From the NCBI GenBank assembly GCA_903970165.1, contig CAJCHZ010000106.1:1-64000 (forward strand): a DNA stretch of 64,000 nucleotides. The letters run 5' to 3'. A model generated the notes under the pieces. It did no database searches. It saw nothing but the letters and a program-made list of their open reading frames with translations, and was not told the DNA's origin. The DNA is from Betaproteobacteria bacterium. GTDB lineage: Bacteria; Acidobacteriota; Terriglobia; Acidiferrales; UBA7541. The translations under genes and the position numbers were made by a program. Position 1 is the stretch's first letter. Every line of letters starts with the position of its first letter. Positions 15,288 to 24,697 of the stretch are shown here, one piece after another.

Positions 15288-18227
15288 ATGATTGGCCAAA
15301 CCATCTCCCACTACCGCATCCTAGAAAAACTCGGTGGTGGCGGCATGGGTGTGGTGTACAAGGCCGAAGACACGCGGCTTCATCGTCACGTAGCGCTAAA
15401 GTTTCTGCCAGATGATGTTGCCCACGATGCGCAAGCCCTTGCCCGATTCCAACGCGAAGCCCAGGCCGCCTCCGCCTTGAATCATCCCAACATCTGCACA
15501 ATCCACGAAGTCGACGAAGAAGGCGGGCATCCCTTCATAGTCATGGAACATCTCGAAGGCAACACCCTCAAACACACCATTAGCGACAAGCCACTTCCGC
15601 TGGAGGAGACGCTAGCTCTCGGCATCCAAATCGCCGATGCGCTAGATGCCGCCCACGCCAAAGGCATCATTCACCGCGACATCAAGCCGGCAAATATTTT
15701 TATCACCGCGCGCGGGCAAGCCAAAATTCTGGATTTCGGCCTGGCCAAGACCGCTTCTCGCACGCCGACCGGCGCAACCGTTACGGCCACCGCCGATTCT
15801 CCCACCTTGAAGGACGAGCATCTCACCAGTCCCGGCAGCGTTCTCGGCACGATTGCCTACATGTCGCCCGAACAAGCTCGCGGCCGCGAGCTCGATCCGC
15901 GCACCGACGTCTTCAGTTTCGGCGTCGTCCTCTACGAAATGGCCACAGGATGTCCCGCGTTCAACGGCAGCAGCTCCGCCGAAATCTTCGACGCCATTCT
16001 CAATCACGCGCCGGTGGCTCCGGTCCGACTCAACGCCGAAGTTCCTCCCGATCTCGAACGCATCCTCAACAAAGCCCTCGAAAAAGACCTCACCCTTCGT
16101 TACCAGCACGCTTCAGACATTCGCACCGATCTGCAGCGCCTCAAACGCGACACGGACTCCGTCCGCGCCGTAGCCGCCTACGCTTCTGAATCCGCGCGCA
16201 ACAGCGCTTCCGTCTCTCTCGCATCGGCTGTGCACGTTGCCCCAGCGCACTCCAAATTTCGCAGAAATCTTCTCCTCGGCGTCGCCGCTCTGCTCTTGCT
16301 CGTCATCATCACTAGCGCGGCGATCTTTCGTTCACGCGCACGCACGGCGAAGCTTACCGACCTCGATACTGTCGTCCTCACCGAGTTCACGAATTCTACT
16401 GGCGACCCCGTCTTCGACGACACGCTTAAACAAGCCCTCTCCATCGCTCTTCGCCAATCGCCTTTCTTGAACGTGCTTTCCGACGCGAAGGTTAGCTCCA
16501 TTCTCAAATTGATGAAGCAGCCTCCCAACACGCCTCTTACTCCGCAGCTGGCCCGCGAAGTCTGCGCGCGCGCCGGAAGCAAAGCCTACATCGCCGGATC
16601 CATCGCCAGCCTCGGCAGCGAATTTGTCCTCGGTCTAAAGGCCGTCAATTGCATGGATGGCGATGTACTCGCCCAAATTCAGTCCGCTGCTGCCAGCAAA
16701 GAAAAAGTTCTGGACGCCCTCGGCGTCTCTGCCGCCAAGCTTCGTGGCGATCTGGGCGAGTCTCTCGCCACCGTTCAGAAGTATGACGTCCCGCTCTTGG
16801 GCGCAACGACCTCTTCCTTCGAAGCGCTGCGGGAAGTTAGTCTCGGCGCGCGTGCAGAGTATCAAGAAGGGGCGAACGTTGCGTTGCGCCACTATCAAAG
16901 AGCGGTGGAAATCGATCCGAATTTCGCGGAAGCGTACTCGGCGCTGGGCGTGATGTACAACAACCTCGGGCAGACCGCGCGCGCGACGGAATCTCTCTCG
17001 AAAGCATTTGCGCTGCGCGAACACACGAGCGAGCGAGAAAAAATGCGCATCGAAGGGCTCTACTATGGCCTGGGCATCGGAGATTTGCCGAAGGCCGAGC
17101 GCGCGTTTCAGGAGCAGATCGAGGCATATCCCAAGTCGAATTCTTCGTACTCGAACTTGAGTCTGATGGAAGAAACGCTTGGGCACTATGAGAGCGCGCT
17201 GAAGTATCAGCAGCAGGAGCAGATCATCAATCCCACCGACACGACGGGCATGATGAATGAGGGGCAGAATCTGACTAGCTTGAACCGTCTAGCCGAGGCG
17301 CGAAAGCTGCTCGAACACGGATTGACGCTGAAAACCAACGCGGACGGTCTGCATTTGGCCTTGTACATGGTGGACTTTGCGGAGCACAACACCGCCGACA
17401 TGGCCAAACAGGCCGCGTGGTTTGAAGACAAACCCGACTTTCAGCACGAACTCTTCGGCGCTGAAGCGGACACCGAGTCGTATTTTGGCCATCAAGCCAA
17501 GGCGCGCGAATTCACTCGCCGCGCCGCCGAGTCCGCCACCCGCGCGGACAACAAAGAAGCGGCCGGAACTTGGCTCGCACTCGGCGCTTACCGCGAAGCT
17601 CTCTTCGCCAATCTCGCCGAAGCCCGCAAACAAGCCGCCGAAGCAATCTCGCTTTCTCCCGGCAGCCAATCGGTCGGGTTTCTCGCGGCTCTCGCCGAAG
17701 CTCAGGCCGGGGACACGGTGCATTCTCTAGCGCTCGCGCAAGATCTCAATAAACAGTATCCGCAAGCGACTGCAATGCAATCCTATGCACTGCCGACGAT
17801 TCGTGGGGCTGTTGCGCTCGCCCAAAAAGATCCGGCAACAGCGCTAACGGAACTGCAAGCGACAGCCTCGATGGACCTCGGCGGCATACTCTATCTGCCC
17901 TCCAACACTTGTCTTTTCCCGGTGGAAGTGCGCGCCGAAGCTTATCTTGCGGGGCATCAAGGCGCTGCAGCCGTCGCAGAGTTTCAAAGAATCCTGGATC
18001 ATCCTGGGTTGGTCCTGAACTGTCCGGTGGGCTCGCTCGCTTATCTTGGCCAAGCGCGGGCCTATGCACTGCAGGCTGCCGATCCTTCCTCATCGCCGAC
18101 AACGAAAGAAGCCTTGCTCGACAAAGCGCGCGCCGCTTATCAGGATTTCCTCAGGCTCTGGAAAGACGCCGATCCTGGCATCTCCATTCTCATCGCTGCG
18201 AAAGCGGAGTACGCAAAGCTTCATTAA
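15288..18227 (+). CDS. Membrane-anchored Ser/Thr protein kinase with TPR-like C-terminus
   Basis: About 979 residues from ATG at 15288; an upstream TTG in frame is less likely. The Hanks-type kinase domain has a glycine loop GGGGMGVVYKA, catalytic Lys38 (VALKFLP), HRD at 129-131 (IIHRDIKPAN), DFG at 149-151 and YMSPEQ at 191-195, all intact. One membrane helix lies at about 328-347. The extracytoplasmic part starts with a TolB/adenylate-cyclase-like segment (VVLTEFTNSTGDPVFDDTLKQAL) and is followed by many helical TPR-type repeats (HYQRAVEIDPNFAEAYSALGVMYNNLG). This architecture is common in Acidobacteriota and probably senses an external or periplasmic signal. No phosphatase or substrate gene is nearby. 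Confidence 0.93.
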   Translation: MIGQTISHYRILEKLGGGGMGVVYKAEDTRLHRHVALKFLPDDVAHDAQALARFQREAQAASALNHPNICTIHEVDEEGGHPFIVMEHLEGNTLKHTISDKPLPLEETLALGIQIADALDAAHAKGIIHRDIKPANIFITARGQAKILDFGLAKTASRTPTGATVTATADSPTLKDEHLTSPGSVLGTIAYMSPEQARGRELDPRTDVFSFGVVLYEMATGCPAFNGSSSAEIFDAILNHAPVAPVRLNAEVPPDLERILNKALEKDLTLRYQHASDIRTDLQRLKRDTDSVRAVAAYASESARNSASVSLASAVHVAPAHSKFRRNLLLGVAALLLLVIITSAAIFRSRARTAKLTDLDTVVLTEFTNSTGDPVFDDTLKQALSIALRQSPFLNVLSDAKVSSILKLMKQPPNTPLTPQLAREVCARAGSKAYIAGSIASLGSEFVLGLKAVNCMDGDVLAQIQSAAASKEKVLDALGVSAAKLRGDLGESLATVQKYDVPLLGATTSSFEALREVSLGARAEYQEGANVALRHYQRAVEIDPNFAEAYSALGVMYNNLGQTARATESLSKAFALREHTSEREKMRIEGLYYGLGIGDLPKAERAFQEQIEAYPKSNSSYSNLSLMEETLGHYESALKYQQQEQIINPTDTTGMMNEGQNLTSLNRLAEARKLLEHGLTLKTNADGLHLALYMVDFAEHNTADMAKQAAWFEDKPDFQHELFGAEADTESYFGHQAKAREFTRRAAESATRADNKEAAGTWLALGAYREALFANLAEARKQAAEAISLSPGSQSVGFLAALAEAQAGDTVHSLALAQDLNKQYPQATAMQSYALPTIRGAVALAQKDPATALTELQATASMDLGGILYLPSNTCLFPVEVRAEAYLAGHQGAAAVAEFQRILDHPGLVLNCPVGSLAYLGQARAYALQAADPSSSPTTKEALLDKARAAYQDFLRLWKDADPGISILIAAKAEYAKLH

Positions 18228-18403
18228 TTCCCCCCCCCGACGGATCAGGACTTGAGCGTCATCCAATTTCTCCGTTGACGCCTGTGATGTGAACTCGCTG
18301 ATAAGAAGTGGTCAGAAACTTAGGCAGATCGATCTAAGCCTGATATGGCCTTCGCTTCGATTTCAACCTCCGCAGCAGCTAGAAAGGGCGCCAAGGAGGA
18401 TAT

Positions 18404-18620
18404 CTGAAAGCGGCGGTCGCAAGCCTGCTGTCTTTGGTGCTCGTGCAACTTACCGCGTTGGGGCAGTCGAGTGGCCCTGGACAGCTTCGCCTGCGCTTTC
18501 TCGACGGTGTGTCGGGCGTGGTACTGCGGATCGGCCGGCGAATCCCGTCCATTCGGCTAAAAAATGCGCATGCGATTGGTTTCAGAATTATTTCAATTTC
18601 TCTTATAGAAAATTCCTTTC
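18404..18620 (+). pseudogene. Relic of a secreted protein start (signal peptide fragment)
   Basis: A strong ribosome-binding site AAGGAGG (18393-18399) precedes a CTG codon at 18404 that opens a frame reading as a signal peptide (AAVASLLSLVLVQLTALGQ), then LRLRFLDGVSGVVLRIG. The frame then loses protein-like character. It looks like the start of a secreted protein cut off by a deletion, with the start codon changed to CTG or still used. The remainder of 18228-18680 has nothing else I can support. Confidence 0.3.
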
Positions 18621-18680
18621 ATGCCGCGCTATTTTTCTCGCGAAACACTTCGAGCTCGGCGCTACTGTTACCATTACAAA

Positions 18681-20900
18681 ATGACTTCCGCAATAAATCG
18701 GAGAGACATGCTGCGGCTGGTCTACGGCGCAGCGATTGGTCTGCACTCCACGCCAGAAATCCTCGCCGCAACGCCAACACCAGATGCAAGCTCGTCTCTG
18801 CTGCTGAGCGATGGCGCCATCAGTGTTCACTTCCGACTTACGCAAAAGTCCCTCAAACTAGAACAGATCCAGCATCAACATCATCCAGCGATCTTGTACA
18901 CGGACGGCTCCCTCGCTCAACCTGGTCCGGGACCCATCGGCAATCCTTTGGCTCTGGTGATCAGGAGCGGCTCCTATCAAGGCACGTACGATCTCGAATC
19001 TTTTATTCTTAAGAGCAGCGATCACAGCTCCGGTCGTCTCCTGGCCTATTTCCATCATGCCAAGGTTCCCATGCAGTTCGGCATGGAAGTCTCCGTCGAA
19101 GGCGATGTGATCTGCTGGCGCGGCGAATTAATTTGGAATGGTTCGGACGACACCGAGATAGATTGTTACTTCCCTTTGCTCTCCCGAATTGGTTTCGATT
19201 CTCCCGCTAAAGACCGGCTGATTGCCGGCGAACTCTCCGGTACTGAAAAAGGTCCAACCGCCTCTCTCAACTATAGCTCCACCTACATCGGTGGCCTCTC
19301 CTCCCCCGTTTATCTCATCGAAGGAGCTGGGCGTGGCTTGGCCATGCTCGAAGACAATCGCGCCGATTACGCTGCTGACCCAGGCGGGTGTTCACAGCGA
19401 AGCGTCGTAGTGGCCACACGTTTCCCTCTGCCCGTCGACGAGGACGCCGCTCGTGACTTGCCCACTGGCACCGACGGCCCCTACGCTGGCTGGCTTCATC
19501 GCCGCCTCTTTCTCGGTGCCTTGCGCTTCGGTGGCCAAGCCGAGTACGACCAAGCAGAGGCCCCCGCTCCACTCCCACTCAGCAAACTCGGCGACAGCCT
19601 GGACCTTGGCCCGGTCTTTACCTATCTCTATACGGGCACCTGGAAGCAGGGTGCTCTTTGGCTGCGTGAAAAGCGACAGCACTTGCCTTTTCGGCAATCG
19701 CCTGCCAAGTGGTATCAGGAGACTACGGTTCTCTCCGAAGAAATGCCCGACCGCTTAGTGCGCTCCGGAATGAGCCTCTACGATCTCCCGCTTCTTCTCG
19801 AAGAGCGCCACGCCCTCGGCAGCGACATGATGTCCCTCCCGGGTTTCTCCGAGCCCGAAATCCTCGGCACCCCGGAAAACTTTCTTAATCGTGGCGATTA
19901 TTTTTATCCCGCCACCAACCTCGGCAGTTGGGAAGCGGTCCAAAGAGGCGTCCAAGCGGCACACCGCCAGGGCGGGCACGTGCTCTTCTACGTCGAGGGC
20001 CTCATCGTTTGGAAGCGTTCTCGAATCGGAAGGTCTCATGCTCGCGAATGGGCGCTCATGGACGCCGACGGCAAATTCACTGAAAACTATCGCGGATTCT
20101 TCGACATGTGTCCGGCCGAACCTGCGTGGCAAGACTGGTTCGCGCGTACTCTCGCCGACGTTGTCCGTAGCACGGGGATCGACGGCTTCTTCATGGACTC
20201 CATGCTCGCCACTGACAATCATCGTTGCTTCAATCCCAAGCACCAACATGCCCCCCAGCCGGACATATGGAACTGGGGAATGCGTCGCATCCTGGCGCGC
20301 GTCCGCGAGGAAGTGGATAAAGTAAATCCTGACACCATCCTGCTTTGCGAAGGTGTGGGCGACTTGGCGCGCGAGTTCATCGACGGCACACTGTCTCACG
20401 GCCACGCGTGGTCGCGCATGACCTTCACAGTGCCGCTACTCCGCTTCCTGCATCCCCAGATGCGAGCCTTCGAGGCCGACGGCTTGCAACCCCACGCCCA
20501 GCACGCCCCGCGTTGGCCAGTAGAAAAACCGCTCCTCTGGAACGCTGTTCAGGGCTATCGTGTGTTCGTCGAACAGGAGAGTCACGAGCAGCTCGCCGGC
20601 CTCGCGCGTCGCGTTCGCTCCTACTACGACATGTACCCCGAAATCTGCGACGCTCAAGTGTCCGCCAGCGATGTGCTCTGCGACGCGGGCCAATGCCAAC
20701 TATTCGAGTCACTGCCGAGGGTCCTCACTATAGGAAATGATTCAAACGTTGCGCGTACAATTGGAGTCAAGTTCCCGCAGGGTGTTGATGTCGGATTGCT
20801 TTTCAATCGAGTAACCGGTCGACGCTTTTCGGTTCTAGACGGCAAAGTGCTTTTAAATCTCGAACCCTGGGAGTTTCAAGCATTCGAGCTTCGAGCGTAG
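18681..20900 (+). CDS. DUF6259-type glycoside hydrolase-like protein
   Basis: About 739 residues from ATG at 18681; an upstream in-frame ATG at 18621 gives an unlikely basic leader. The N-terminus INRRDMLRLVYGAAIG resembles a Tat signal. A beta-sandwich occupies residues 30-330. A TIM-barrel-like region follows with HVLFYVEGLIVWKRSR, DMCPAEPAWQDWFARTL, GIDGFFMDSM and DTILLCEG; the Asp and Glu at the strand ends are candidates for catalysis. I relate it to the DUF6259 family of putative glycosidases. It is probably exported and acts on plant or microbial glycans. The next gene on this strand is a CocE-type hydrolase. Confidence 0.7.
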   Translation: MTSAINRRDMLRLVYGAAIGLHSTPEILAATPTPDASSSLLLSDGAISVHFRLTQKSLKLEQIQHQHHPAILYTDGSLAQPGPGPIGNPLALVIRSGSYQGTYDLESFILKSSDHSSGRLLAYFHHAKVPMQFGMEVSVEGDVICWRGELIWNGSDDTEIDCYFPLLSRIGFDSPAKDRLIAGELSGTEKGPTASLNYSSTYIGGLSSPVYLIEGAGRGLAMLEDNRADYAADPGGCSQRSVVVATRFPLPVDEDAARDLPTGTDGPYAGWLHRRLFLGALRFGGQAEYDQAEAPAPLPLSKLGDSLDLGPVFTYLYTGTWKQGALWLREKRQHLPFRQSPAKWYQETTVLSEEMPDRLVRSGMSLYDLPLLLEERHALGSDMMSLPGFSEPEILGTPENFLNRGDYFYPATNLGSWEAVQRGVQAAHRQGGHVLFYVEGLIVWKRSRIGRSHAREWALMDADGKFTENYRGFFDMCPAEPAWQDWFARTLADVVRSTGIDGFFMDSMLATDNHRCFNPKHQHAPQPDIWNWGMRRILARVREEVDKVNPDTILLCEGVGDLAREFIDGTLSHGHAWSRMTFTVPLLRFLHPQMRAFEADGLQPHAQHAPRWPVEKPLLWNAVQGYRVFVEQESHEQLAGLARRVRSYYDMYPEICDAQVSASDVLCDAGQCQLFESLPRVLTIGNDSNVARTIGVKFPQGVDVGLLFNRVTGRRFSVLDGKVLLNLEPWEFQAFELRA

Positions 20901-21229
20901 GATTGACTTACGTAAATCCGTTTTGCCGGGCAGGTCGATGTGCGCCTTCGGGGCGGCCCGGTCGTCTATCGAGTTTTTTTGTGGCACTGAATTCTTGCTA
21001 ACCCGACGCGGACTTCTTTGGTGAAGTTCGATCCAGAATTGCGGCTGAAACAGCAAGTGTTTCGACACAAGCGGGTAATCTGTCGGTGGAGATGCGACGG
21101 GTAGCCGGGCTGTGAATCTGCGAATGTCGGTTAGCCTGTTGGGGGCGAACTGCGCCTTCGCGCCCCCGGCATCAGCCCTCTCCGCGAGGATCAGGTCCTG
21201 TGCGTAGCGCTACTTACGGAGACACTATT
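20901..21229. other. Intergenic region with two hairpins
   Basis: A CCGGGC (20926-20931)/GCCCGG (20956-20961) inverted repeat is followed 12 bases later by seven T (20974-20980), a possible terminator for the glycosidase gene. A second GC hairpin, GGGGGCG (21141-21147)/CGCCCCC (21161-21167), has no T run. No riboswitch or gene was recognised. Confidence 0.35.
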
Positions 21230-23014
21230 ATGTGCACGTATTGGTTGTTTTGCCGCACTACCAGCTTGTTTTTTCTCTCCCACTTTCTCATTGTGCCGCT
21301 TTTCGCCGCGGAATCTTACAGCGTCAAAATTGAGCGCGATGTGCCCGTCAAAATGCGGGACGGCGTAACACTTCGTGCCGATATTTTCCGTCCTGACGCC
21401 TTGGGAAAATTTCCTGTGCTGTTGCAGCGCACTCCTTACGATAAACACGGTTGGGGATTCGAATTCGCTCCCAAAGCTGCCAGGCGTGGATATGTCGTGG
21501 TCCTGCAAGACGTTCGTGGGCGCTATGCTTCCGAGGGGGAATGGCGGCCCTTCCTTCACGAGGCCGAGGACGGTTACGATACCGTTGAGTGGGCGGGATC
21601 TCTTCCCTACTCGGACGGAAGGGTTGGCATGTTCGGCGGCTCCTATGTGGGCGCCACGCAGATGCTCGCGGCCACCGCTCAGCCGCCGCACCTGTCCGGA
21701 ATTTGTCCCGTCGTCACGGCCAGCAACTATCACGATGGATGGACGTACCAGGGCGGAGCCTTCGAGCAGTGGTTCAACGAATCGTGGACCTCCGGCTTGG
21801 CGCAAGACACCCTCGACCGCGAAATCCGAAAATTCTCCAACGCCCGCGTGTCGGCAAACACGCTCCCACTCACCCGCTATCCGGTTTTCAGTCTTCCCTC
21901 TCCCGGCGCTGCAACGACCACTTCTTTTCTTGCGCCATATTTCCTCGATTGGCTTGCACACCCCCATTACGACGATTACTGGAAACGCCTCACCATTGAA
22001 GATCGGTACTCTGAAATTCGCGTGCCGGCCTTGCACATTGCTGCGTGGTACGACATTTTTCTCGGCGGCTCGCTTCGCAATTATGTTGGCTTGAAATCTC
22101 GCGCCGCTGCCGATGAAGCGCGCAACGGCCAGCGCTTGCTCGTGATTGTTGGCGGGCATGCCGGGGGCCCGCGCCATGTCGGTGAAATCGACTTCGGTCC
22201 CGAAGCCGATCAGTTCGATGAAGGAGAGACTACGCTCAGTTGGTACGATTTCCTGTTTAAGGGCGTGCAAAATGAGTTCGCAAACGGCAAGCGCGTGAAG
22301 ATTTTTGTCATGGGCCTGAACCAATGGCGCTTTGAAGAGGACTGGCCCCCGGTCCGCGTCCGCTCCACCAAATATTTCCTTCACGCGCAATCTGCGGCCA
22401 ACTCATCGATGGGCGCTGGCGTTCTATCGACTTCGCTACCTGCGGACGAACCCGTCGACAAATTCATTTACGATCCCGCGAATCCCGTGCCCACCGTGGG
22501 TGGACCGCTGTGCTGCGACAGTGCGCACCTTGCTCCCGGGCCTTACAACCAGAGCAAGGTCGAAGTGCGCGACGACGTTTTAGTCTTTTCCAGCGCGCCG
22601 CTCGATCACGACCTCGAAATAACAGGCCCGGTCCGGCTCGACTTCTTCGCTTCTTCCTCCGCCGTGGACACTGATTTCACCGCGAAACTTGTCGATGTCT
22701 TTCCCGACGGTCCGGCCATAAACATCACCGAAGGAATTCTTCGCGCCAGTTATCGTGACTCGCAGGAATCTCCTACGCCGCTCGCTCCTGGCAAGGTTTA
22801 TCCGCTCACCATCGATCTTTGGGCCACGAGCAACCTCTTCCGATCCGGCCATCGCATCCGCCTGGAGATTTCGAGCAGTAATTTCCCGCGATTCGACCGC
22901 AATCTCAACACCGGGGAATCCGCAGCCAGGTCTTCCAAAATTGTATCCGCCACCAACACCATACTTCACGATCGAGCACACCCTTCCGCCCTTATCCTCC
23001 CGGTTCTTCCATAG
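21230..23014 (+). CDS. CocE/NonD (S15-type) alpha/beta hydrolase, exported
   Basis: About 594 residues from ATG at 21230, which has CGGAG 8 bases upstream. A signal peptide covers residues 1-27. The alpha/beta-hydrolase domain has the oxyanion/nucleophile motif GGSYVG with Ser138, a later Asp in HIAAWYDIFLGG and a His in VGGHAGGPRH. The C-terminal third is the jelly-roll domain of the X-Pro dipeptidyl-peptidase/CocE family (APLDHDLEITGPVRLDFF, GHRIRLEISSSNFPRFDRN). The family includes cocaine esterase, glutaryl-7-ACA acylases and proline dipeptidyl peptidases. The substrate is unknown; deacylation of plant esters is plausible in this carbohydrate-rich neighbourhood. Confidence 0.9.
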   Translation: MCTYWLFCRTTSLFFLSHFLIVPLFAAESYSVKIERDVPVKMRDGVTLRADIFRPDALGKFPVLLQRTPYDKHGWGFEFAPKAARRGYVVVLQDVRGRYASEGEWRPFLHEAEDGYDTVEWAGSLPYSDGRVGMFGGSYVGATQMLAATAQPPHLSGICPVVTASNYHDGWTYQGGAFEQWFNESWTSGLAQDTLDREIRKFSNARVSANTLPLTRYPVFSLPSPGAATTTSFLAPYFLDWLAHPHYDDYWKRLTIEDRYSEIRVPALHIAAWYDIFLGGSLRNYVGLKSRAAADEARNGQRLLVIVGGHAGGPRHVGEIDFGPEADQFDEGETTLSWYDFLFKGVQNEFANGKRVKIFVMGLNQWRFEEDWPPVRVRSTKYFLHAQSAANSSMGAGVLSTSLPADEPVDKFIYDPANPVPTVGGPLCCDSAHLAPGPYNQSKVEVRDDVLVFSSAPLDHDLEITGPVRLDFFASSSAVDTDFTAKLVDVFPDGPAINITEGILRASYRDSQESPTPLAPGKVYPLTIDLWATSNLFRSGHRIRLEISSSNFPRFDRNLNTGESAARSSKIVSATNTILHDRAHPSALILPVLP

Positions 23015-23302
23015 TGCAGGTACAGCCCCCTACAAGGTCTTGGCCGAGGCCGACAAGCTCGCTCCGTGGAGGACCTTGGATACGAAAGCCAGTGGTGTAA
23101 AGTTTGGGCTCACTCTTGAGTATCGGTTTTATGACTTTCGCCAAAAATTCAACGTCGAGGAATTTCCGCCAGGAATGCGTGTCGTCGTGAATCCCCCGAC
23201 AGGTAAAGGTGCGCGCGAATAAGCTAAAGATAATTAGAATGCGTTCGGGCACGGCTACGTTGGTCGAAGAGGAATTCTTAGAGAACTATGGGCTGCTGGC
23301 GA

Positions 23303-24697
23303 TTACTTCGGTCCGAACCTTGTGGCGCCCGGAGGACCAAAGCTTTCTTCAACGTCGTCAAGCACGAGAACCCAATCGTTTCCGCGAGCAGGAGCGCCTG
23401 GAGGGCTGAACGTTGTGGTGCTCTGCTTCTTGAAAATTCCAATAGACTGCGACTTGCCGCTTCGCGGGTCATACCACCACGCCTGTAAGTTTGTGCCGCT
23501 AACTTTCGCGGTGGCGATTTCCGCCGGCTTGCCTTTTGGAAAATAGATGAAGGCGTACCCGTCGCCGCGGGTGGCCTGCAGGTGAGCTGGACCCTCAGGT
23601 GCATTCTCGATGATTAAATCTTGAGCCGGCGCGCGGGAAAGGTAGGGACGGGACTCGATCAGGCGACGAAGATACTGCATTTGGCCGGCGCCAGGAAGGT
23701 TCAGGGACTGGCGCCATTCTCCGCGGGCTTTGCTGATAGGTTCGCGTGCCGCAGTCTTCATTTGCCAGATATCGTTGCATCCGTAGGTGTGGCCCGCGGC
23801 GACTGCAAACACTGCCCAGTACGCTGCCTGACGAACGTCGTAATCGTCAAACCAGCCAAATTCTTCCGGCTTCCAAGCGACAGGATGATTTTCATAGCGC
23901 GGTTCGCCGTCAATGGTGGGCTTCACAGGAATGCGATTGTAGTCTTTCTGGATCATTTCGTAATTCGGGCCGTTCTTGCGCCCATGCCCGCTCTGCGTCA
24001 GATTAAAATCAATCCAAGGGTCCTCTTGAAACCACTCCGATGAGGAATGATCACCCAAAGGGTGAAAGGTGAGGAGATGCCGGCCTCCATCCCCTTCCCG
24101 AAGACCAGCGGCCATTGCCGCCCACACGCTTTCTACGCCAGAGGGATCGCGATCTCCCCCTAATATCCAGATAATATTAGGGCGGTCGCGGTAGCGCCGG
24201 CCGAGGAATAGACCATATTGTCTGGCATTTGAAGCGTTGAAAATTACGGGGCCAAGTCCCCACGCTTTGGTAACTTTGTCTCCCCATGTTGGGAGCATGC
24301 CGATGTAGAGACCGTTTTGGCGAGCGAGGTCGACGACAAGATCCACGTGATGAAAATAGGCTTCGTTGGGCTTGATTGGGTCGTCGTCAATCAGCGGGCG
24401 CTCACCATCGGCATTGGGCACATTCAGCCCATCCAACTCTGAAAGCACGACGGCTTGAATCACGTTGAAACCTTTCGCGCTCCGATCGTCTAAATAGAAT
24501 TTTGATTCCTCGATACTCAAACGATGAAACAACTCCCACGCTGTATCCGCCAAATAAAAAAAAGGGGTGCCATCGGCGTGGAGCAGGAAACGATGGTTCG
24601 GCGAAACTTTTAAGTCACCGTGACGAAAGTCGTCTTGTGAAGTCAGGTCCATATTAGCTATAAAAAAAAGGACGCAGAGCAATGAGAGTTTCGACAT
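23303..24697 (-). CDS. DUF4038 glycoside hydrolase, GH140 apiosidase-like
   Basis: 464 residues. A hydrophobic N-terminus (LSLLCVLFFIANM) suggests export. The DUF4038 TIM-barrel hallmarks are present: RFLLHADGTPFFYLADTAWELFHRL at the start, then IIWILGGDRDPSG, FHPLGDHSSSEW and KPTIDGEPRYE, where the Asp and Glu residues occupy positions expected for catalysis. A C-terminal beta-domain (DGYAFIYFPKGKPAEI) follows. GH140 endo-apiosidases of this type cleave D-apiose from rhamnogalacturonan II. The match to an apiose-catabolic operon 3 kb away supports that activity, but DUF4038 proteins vary in specificity. The start overlaps the upstream gene by 44 bases. Confidence 0.8.
   Translation of the reverse strand: MSKLSLLCVLFFIANMDLTSQDDFRHGDLKVSPNHRFLLHADGTPFFYLADTAWELFHRLSIEESKFYLDDRSAKGFNVIQAVVLSELDGLNVPNADGERPLIDDDPIKPNEAYFHHVDLVVDLARQNGLYIGMLPTWGDKVTKAWGLGPVIFNASNARQYGLFLGRRYRDRPNIIWILGGDRDPSGVESVWAAMAAGLREGDGGRHLLTFHPLGDHSSSEWFQEDPWIDFNLTQSGHGRKNGPNYEMIQKDYNRIPVKPTIDGEPRYENHPVAWKPEEFGWFDDYDVRQAAYWAVFAVAAGHTYGCNDIWQMKTAAREPISKARGEWRQSLNLPGAGQMQYLRRLIESRPYLSRAPAQDLIIENAPEGPAHLQATRGDGYAFIYFPKGKPAEIATAKVSGTNLQAWWYDPRSGKSQSIGIFKKQSTTTFSPPGAPARGNDWVLVLDDVEESFGPPGATRFGPK

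Noticed and set aside
18289..18684. Plus-strand open frame of 131 codons before the DUF6259 gene
   Set aside because: The competing frame with a ribosome-binding site and signal peptide is more protein-like, and this one shows no domain.
21191..22390. Long minus-strand open frame of about 400 codons
   Set aside because: It lies wholly opposite the CocE-type hydrolase gene, which has clear family motifs; the antisense frame has none.
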